Positions 60,242 through 64,000 of a stretch of 64,000 bases of DNA are shown in pieces. Numbering within the stretch: the stretch's first letter is position 1; the number at the start of each line of letters is the position of its first letter. This stretch comes from Rhizobium sp. AQ_MP (GTDB taxonomy: Bacteria; Pseudomonadota; Alphaproteobacteria; Rhizobiales; Rhizobiaceae): the NCBI RefSeq assembly GCF_014237835.1, contig NZ_JACJVI010000003.1:1-64000 (forward strand), in the 5' to 3' direction. The notes under the pieces were generated by a model that was not told the origin of the DNA, did no database searches, and saw nothing but the letters and a program-made list of their open reading frames with translations. The position numbers were made by a program, and so were the translations under genes.

Positions 60242-61072
60242 TTAGCGCGGCTTTGGACGCAGGGCAAGAATAGCCGCCGCCGTCTCTTCGATCGAGCGAC
60301 GGGTGACATCGATCAGCGGCCAGTTGTTGCGGGCACAGAGCGAGCGCGCATATTTCAGTTCTTCGGTGATCGATGCCCGATCAACATATTCGCTTTTGTC
60401 ATAGCCAGCCGTTGCGCCGAGGATGCGGTTTTCCCGCACCTGAGAGATCCGGTCGGATGTCGCGATCAGCCCGACGACCAGAGGTCGAGTTGCTGTCAGA
60501 AGTCCATCGGGCAGCGGCACACCCGGGACGATCGGCAGGTTTGCGGTCTTGATGCCGCGATTGGCGAGATAGATGCTTGTCGGTGTTTTCGATGTCCGGC
60601 TGATGCCGATGATGACCACATCCGCCTGGTCATAATCTTCGGGAGCCTGTCCGTCATCGTGGTCCATGGTGAAGTTGAGCGCTTCGATCCGCGCGAAGTA
60701 TTCGGCATTGAGCACATGCTGGGCACCCACCCGGCCGCGCGAGGGCGCTCCCAGATAAGCCTGGAACTTCTCGATGATCGGGGCAAGCACATTGACACAG
60801 GGCAGGCCGAGTTCATGGCAGCCGGTTTCCACGAGGGCGGCGAGGTCCTGGTCGACGATGGTGTAGAGCACAATCCCAGGCTCGCGATCGAGCGCTTCGA
60901 TCAGCGCCTTGATCTGCTTCTTGCTGCGGATGAGCGGGTAGACGTGCTCGATGGCGTTCGAACCCCGGAACTGAGCGGCTGCGGCTCGGCCAGCAGAGAT
61001 GAGAGTCTCTCCCGTTGAGTCAGAAATCAGGTGGAGATGGAAGAAGTTTTTCCGGTTCTCCACGTTGTTCAC
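60242..61072 (-). CDS. ppsR: kinase-pyrophosphorylase, PpsR/PDRP family
   Basis: A 276-residue DUF299 protein, a bifunctional Ser/Thr kinase and pyrophosphorylase that controls PEP synthase or pyruvate phosphate dikinase. Motifs: [20 protein letters not shown] and the P-loop-like [20 protein letters not shown]. The longest start is GTG 61072; GTG 61063 (VENRKNF) would fit the family N-terminus better. First of the series ppsR-maf-aroE-coaE-dnaQ, divergent from hemE across oriC. Confidence 0.92.
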   Translation of the reverse strand: MNNVENRKNFFHLHLISDSTGETLISAGRAAAAQFRGSNAIEHVYPLIRSKKQIKALIEALDREPGIVLYTIVDQDLAALVETGCHELGLPCVNVLAPIIEKFQAYLGAPSRGRVGAQHVLNAEYFARIEALNFTMDHDDGQAPEDYDQADVVIIGISRTSKTPTSIYLANRGIKTANLPIVPGVPLPDGLLTATRPLVVGLIATSDRISQVRENRILGATAGYDKSEYVDRASITEELKYARSLCARNNWPLIDVTRRSIEETAAAILALRPKPR

Positions 61073-61467
61073 CGTGCCCTGTTGATTGTTCGGGATAAAC
61101 AGAGGTAGCGGCGATGCAGGCGGAGGGGCAAGAGGAAAAGTGCCGATTTATCCACAATCGGTCACCAGCCGGTCTTCGAATTTCGGGGGTTGTGAATTGT
61201 GGTGAGGAAAGAAGGATGGCCCATCCTCATCGACTCCTCGTCCCCTGTTAACGGTCTTCTCTGCCTCTTCGAAGTGGATGGAATCGCGGGTTAATTTCCG
61301 GTTATCCCCATTATCCAGGCGGCATTTGGAATATCCCTGCCGATCCCGGATGGGTAGGCAATCTTGCGAGAACAAGCTGTGGCTCTGGATTAATCCTTGA
61401 TAGTCAGAGACTCTTAGAAATAGAAGAAGATTCAATATCTCTTTTCTTTTTTGAAAGGGCTTGGGCC
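61073..61467. other. probable chromosomal origin of replication, oriC
   Basis: A 395-bp gene-free region between ppsR and hemE. It holds a perfect DnaA box TTATCCACA (61148-61156), an 8/9 box TTATCCCCA (61302-61310) directly followed by a 7/9 box TTATCCAGG (61311-61319), and a 7/9 minus-strand box (61090-61098). A CtrA-like TTAA-N7-TTAT (61291-61305) overlaps the 8/9 box. Four GANTC sites are at 61232, 61281, 61409 and 61429. The hemE-proximal 60 bases are AT-rich and could unwind. The chromosomal oriC of Caulobacter and Sinorhizobium lies next to hemE. A short open frame here is not convincing. Confidence 0.75.
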
Positions 61468-62499
61468 TTGAGCACGACGAACCGAAAAGTCCTCGACGTC
61501 TTGGATGGGAAAACGGTCACGCCGCCGCCCATCTGGCTCATGAGACAAGCAGGCCGCTATCTGCCGGAATACCGAGAGACGCGTCAGAAAGCCGGGAGCT
61601 TCCTCGATCTCTGTTACTCGCCGGAATTTGCGACGGAGGTTACCCTGCAGCCGATCCGTCGCTACGGTTTCGATGCTGCGATCCTCTTCTCCGACATTCT
61701 GGTGATCCCGGATGCCTTGCATCGCAATGTGCGGTTCTCCGAGGGTCATGGTCCTCAGATGGATCCGATCGATGTCGACGGCATCAAGGGGCTTTCGACC
61801 GATGGTGTGATGGATCACCTGAAGCCGGTCATGCAGACGGTGTCGAAGCTGCGTTCCGAGCTTCCGACAGAAACCACGCTTCTCGGCTTCTGTGGCGCCC
61901 CCTGGACGGTTGCGACCTATATGATCGCTGGACATGGAACACCCGATCAGGCCCCTGCCCGGCTCTTCGCCTATCGTCATCCAGAGGTCTTTGCATGGCT
62001 CCTCGATTTTCTCGCTGACGTGTCTGCCGATTATCTGGTTGCCCAGATCGATGCCGGTGCGGACGCCGTGCAGATTTTCGATTCCTGGGCTGGTGTCCTC
62101 GGTGAAGCCGAGTTCGAGGCCTATGCCGTTCGTCCTGTTCGTCGGATCATCGACTCGGTCAAGGCGCGCCGGCCGCGGGCCAAGGTCATCGCCTTTGCCA
62201 AGGGAGCCGGCATTCTCCTGAAGCGCTATCGCCAGGATACGAATGCCGATGCCATAGGCCTCGACTGGTCCGTTCCGCTGAGCTTTGCCGTCGAACTTCA
62301 GAAGGACGGGCCAGTTCAGGGCAATCTCGATCCGATGCGGGTTGTCGCCGGTGGTGCAGCCTTGAAGGACGGCATCGATGCGATCCTGCAGGCTCTCGGA
62401 CAAGGTCCGCTGATCTTCAACCTCGGACACGGCATTACGCCGCAAGCTGATCCCCAGCATGTCAGCGAGCTGGTGGCCCAGGTCAGGAGCTTCGGCTGA
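61468..62499 (+). CDS. hemE: uroporphyrinogen decarboxylase
   Basis: A 343-residue HemE converting uroporphyrinogen III to coproporphyrinogen III. Signatures [20 protein letters not shown] and [16 protein letters not shown] are clear. Translation starts at TTG 61468, since no in-frame ATG exists before the conserved N-terminus; GAAAGGG lies upstream. hemJ follows two bases behind the stop. Confidence 0.96.
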   Translation: MSTTNRKVLDVLDGKTVTPPPIWLMRQAGRYLPEYRETRQKAGSFLDLCYSPEFATEVTLQPIRRYGFDAAILFSDILVIPDALHRNVRFSEGHGPQMDPIDVDGIKGLSTDGVMDHLKPVMQTVSKLRSELPTETTLLGFCGAPWTVATYMIAGHGTPDQAPARLFAYRHPEVFAWLLDFLADVSADYLVAQIDAGADAVQIFDSWAGVLGEAEFEAYAVRPVRRIIDSVKARRPRAKVIAFAKGAGILLKRYRQDTNADAIGLDWSVPLSFAVELQKDGPVQGNLDPMRVVAGGAALKDGIDAILQALGQGPLIFNLGHGITPQADPQHVSELVAQVRSFG

Positions 62500-62501
62500 G
62501 G

Positions 62502-63038
62502 ATGGAAAAGCAGATTGATGCGAAGCCGGGAGCCCAGGCTGCCAGGAAGGCAGCCACGGCGCTCGTATTCTTTGCAGCGATTGGCGGCGGGATCATGCTG
62601 GCAGGACCGGACCAGGCCTATCCCTGGATCAAGGCGTTGCACGTGATTGCCATCATCTCGTGGATGGCCGGCATGCTCTATCTGCCGCGGCTTTTCATCT
62701 ATCACTCAGACTGTGACCCCTCCTCGCAGCAGGCGAAAACCTTTGCGGTGATGGAAGCTCGGCTGATGAAGGTGATCATGAACCCCGCCATGGTCGTGTC
62801 CTGGGTGCTTGGCCTCTATCTCGCCTGGCAGGTCTTAGACTTTCAGGGCGGCTGGCTGCATGCAAAAATCGCAGCCGTCATCGCCCTTTCCGGCGTTCAC
62901 GGCTATTTCTCCAAGGCGGTGAAGTCTTTCGGCCGTGGCGAGTACATTCGTACACCTCGCTATTGGCGGATGATGAACGAAGCACCGACGCTGTTGATGA
63001 TCCTGATCGTCGTGCTTGCGGTGGTGAAGCCTTTCTGA
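62502..63038 (+). CDS. hemJ: protoporphyrinogen oxidase HemJ
   Basis: A 178-residue membrane protein of the HemJ (former UPF0093) family, oxidising protoporphyrinogen IX. Four hydrophobic segments are visible; ALHVIAIISWMAGMLYLPRL contains the conserved histidine, and MKVIMNPAMVVSWVLGLYLA follows. Coupled to hemE, matching its role later in the same pathway. Confidence 0.92.
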   Translation: MEKQIDAKPGAQAARKAATALVFFAAIGGGIMLAGPDQAYPWIKALHVIAIISWMAGMLYLPRLFIYHSDCDPSSQQAKTFAVMEARLMKVIMNPAMVVSWVLGLYLAWQVLDFQGGWLHAKIAAVIALSGVHGYFSKAVKSFGRGEYIRTPRYWRMMNEAPTLLMILIVVLAVVKPF

Positions 63039-63231
63039 GCTCTCTGCTCATCACGCATTATTTTCATGCGCACGGGCTTTTCGCTTGCGGTCGAATCCGC
63101 GAGTCGCTATTTTCGCGCCACTTCCTCTTTTGGCTTGCGTAATATTCAGTCATTTGCGGCCTTCGCGATCGTACCGAATTCCACCAGCTCGCCGCTCCCC
63201 TTGAAAAATCTATCTGACGTGGTCCCTCTTC
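63039..63231 (+). promoter_or_regulatory. rho leader region
   Basis: A 193-bp gap between hemJ and rho. It is rich in pyrimidine stretches, as expected of a rho leader under autogenous attenuation, but I can point to no defined rut site, promoter box or terminator stem. No small gene is convincing. Confidence 0.35.
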
Positions 63232-64000
63232 ATGGCTGAAATGAAGCTACAAGAACTCAAAAGCAAATCGCCGACCGATCTCCTGACTTTTGCCGAATCG
63301 CTCGAAGTCGAAAACGCGAGCACGATGCGCAAGCAGGAGCTGATGTTTGCGATCCTGAAGATGCTTGCGAGCCAGGATGTAGAGATCATCGGTGAAGGCG
63401 TCGTTGAAGTACTTCAGGATGGTTTCGGTTTTCTTCGCTCGGCGAATGCCAACTACCTGCCAGGCCCTGACGATATCTACATTTCCCCTTCTCAGATCCG
63501 CCGTTTCTCGCTGAAAACAGGCGATACCGTTGAAGGTCCGATCCGCGGCCCGAAGGAAGGCGAACGCTACTTCGCGCTTCTGAAGGTCAACACGATCAAT
63601 TTCGAGGATCCGGAAAAGATCCGCCACAAGGTCCACTTCGACAACCTGACGCCGCTCTATCCAAACGAGCGGTTCAAGATGGAACTCGATGTTCCCACGT
63701 CGAAGGATCTGTCTGCCCGCGTGATCGATCTGGTCGCCCCGCTCGGCAAGGGCCAGCGCGGACTGATCGTTGCTCCGCCGAGAACTGGTAAGACCGTTCT
63801 CCTGCAGAACATTGCTCATTCGATCACGGCGAACCACCCGGAATGTTATCTGATCGTTCTCTTGATTGATGAACGTCCGGAAGAAGTGACCGACATGCAG
63901 CGCTCGGTGCGCGGCGAGGTCGTGTCGTCGACCTTCGACGAACCGGCCGTGCGCCACGTTCAGGTCGCAGAAATGGTCATCGAGAAGGCAAAGCGCCTCG
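63232..64000 (+). CDS. rho: transcription termination factor Rho (5' part)
   Basis: The first 256 codons of rho; the gene continues past the right edge. The ATG at 63232 gives [20 protein letters not shown]. The N-terminal helical domain, the cold-shock RNA-binding domain ([20 protein letters not shown]) and the Walker A motif ([20 protein letters not shown]) are present; [17 protein letters not shown] is Walker B. No frameshift is visible in the part seen. The full protein in rhizobia is about 421 residues. Confidence 0.97.
   Translation, partial: MAEMKLQELKSKSPTDLLTFAESLEVENASTMRKQELMFAILKMLASQDVEIIGEGVVEVLQDGFGFLRSANANYLPGPDDIYISPSQIRRFSLKTGDTVEGPIRGPKEGERYFALLKVNTINFEDPEKIRHKVHFDNLTPLYPNERFKMELDVPTSKDLSARVIDLVAPLGKGQRGLIVAPPRTGKTVLLQNIAHSITANHPECYLIVLLIDERPEEVTDMQRSVRGEVVSSTFDEPAVRHVQVAEMVIEKAKRL

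Noticed and set aside
61148..61435. A 95-codon minus-strand frame in the ppsR-hemE gap.
   Set aside because: No ribosome site and no recognisable protein. It covers the DnaA boxes and is explained better as origin DNA.

Overview
The window is an origin-proximal piece of a Rhizobiaceae chromosome (Alphaproteobacteria; Rhizobium/Agrobacterium/Sinorhizobium type). Support comes from gene content and order: ChvG/ChvI next to HprK-EIIA-HPr and pckA, ActS/ActR, the his operon with coaA, divL, addBA, trpFBA-accD-folC, gyrB, secB, and a ppsR/hemE junction that looks like oriC, followed by rho. Coding density is high. I call 58 protein genes, the last one cut by the right edge. I see no tRNA, insertion sequence, prophage or CRISPR array.

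Left part (1-24.1 kb). The first 100 bases hold a strong minus-strand promoter with an rRNA-type leader, so an rrn operon probably lies just outside the window. Next come an ornithine cyclodeaminase-family gene overlapping hrpB, the redox system actS-actR, mmcB, an L,D-transpeptidase lipoprotein, and malate synthase G. An orphan cytochrome P450/hydantoinase pair, a DUF1402 gene and hslVU follow. The histidine cluster hisB-H-A-F-E-coaA is interrupted between hisA and hisF by an oppositely oriented, lower-GC DUF3800 gene. alkB, arfB and pckA end this part.

Middle part (24-50.2 kb). chvI-chvG-hprK-EIIA-HPr form an envelope-signalling and phosphotransfer block. ahcY has its own promoter, a palindromic operator candidate and a terminator. 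divL (tyrosine in place of the phospho-histidine), a tsaE-amgK fusion, a murU-like gene and addB-addA then form a tightly packed plus-strand series ending before trxA. On the minus strand lie trpF-trpB-trpA-accD-folC, a YgjP-type metallopeptidase, a DUF2852 gene and phaZ; a nitroreductase gene is divergent from phaZ.

Right part (50.2-64 kb). gyrB has a palindrome made of two abutting GANTC sites in its leader. The minus-strand series timA-mltA-smr-xre follows, then plus-strand fxsA and secB, then minus-strand ppsR-maf-aroE-coaE-dnaQ. The 395-bp gap between ppsR and hemE has a perfect DnaA box, weaker boxes, a CtrA-like site overlapping one box, and several GANTC sites. Two near-consensus parS sites (50796 and 59597) agree with an origin-proximal domain. 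hemE-hemJ and the start of rho close the window.

Most genes are standard housekeeping. The parts most worth following up are the DUF3800 insertion in the his operon, the origin/parS/GANTC signals, the paired CG-centred palindromes at pckA, the three-half-site element at ahcY, and the orphan P450/hydantoinase pair. All assignments come from reading the sequence and from family knowledge; no database search was run.
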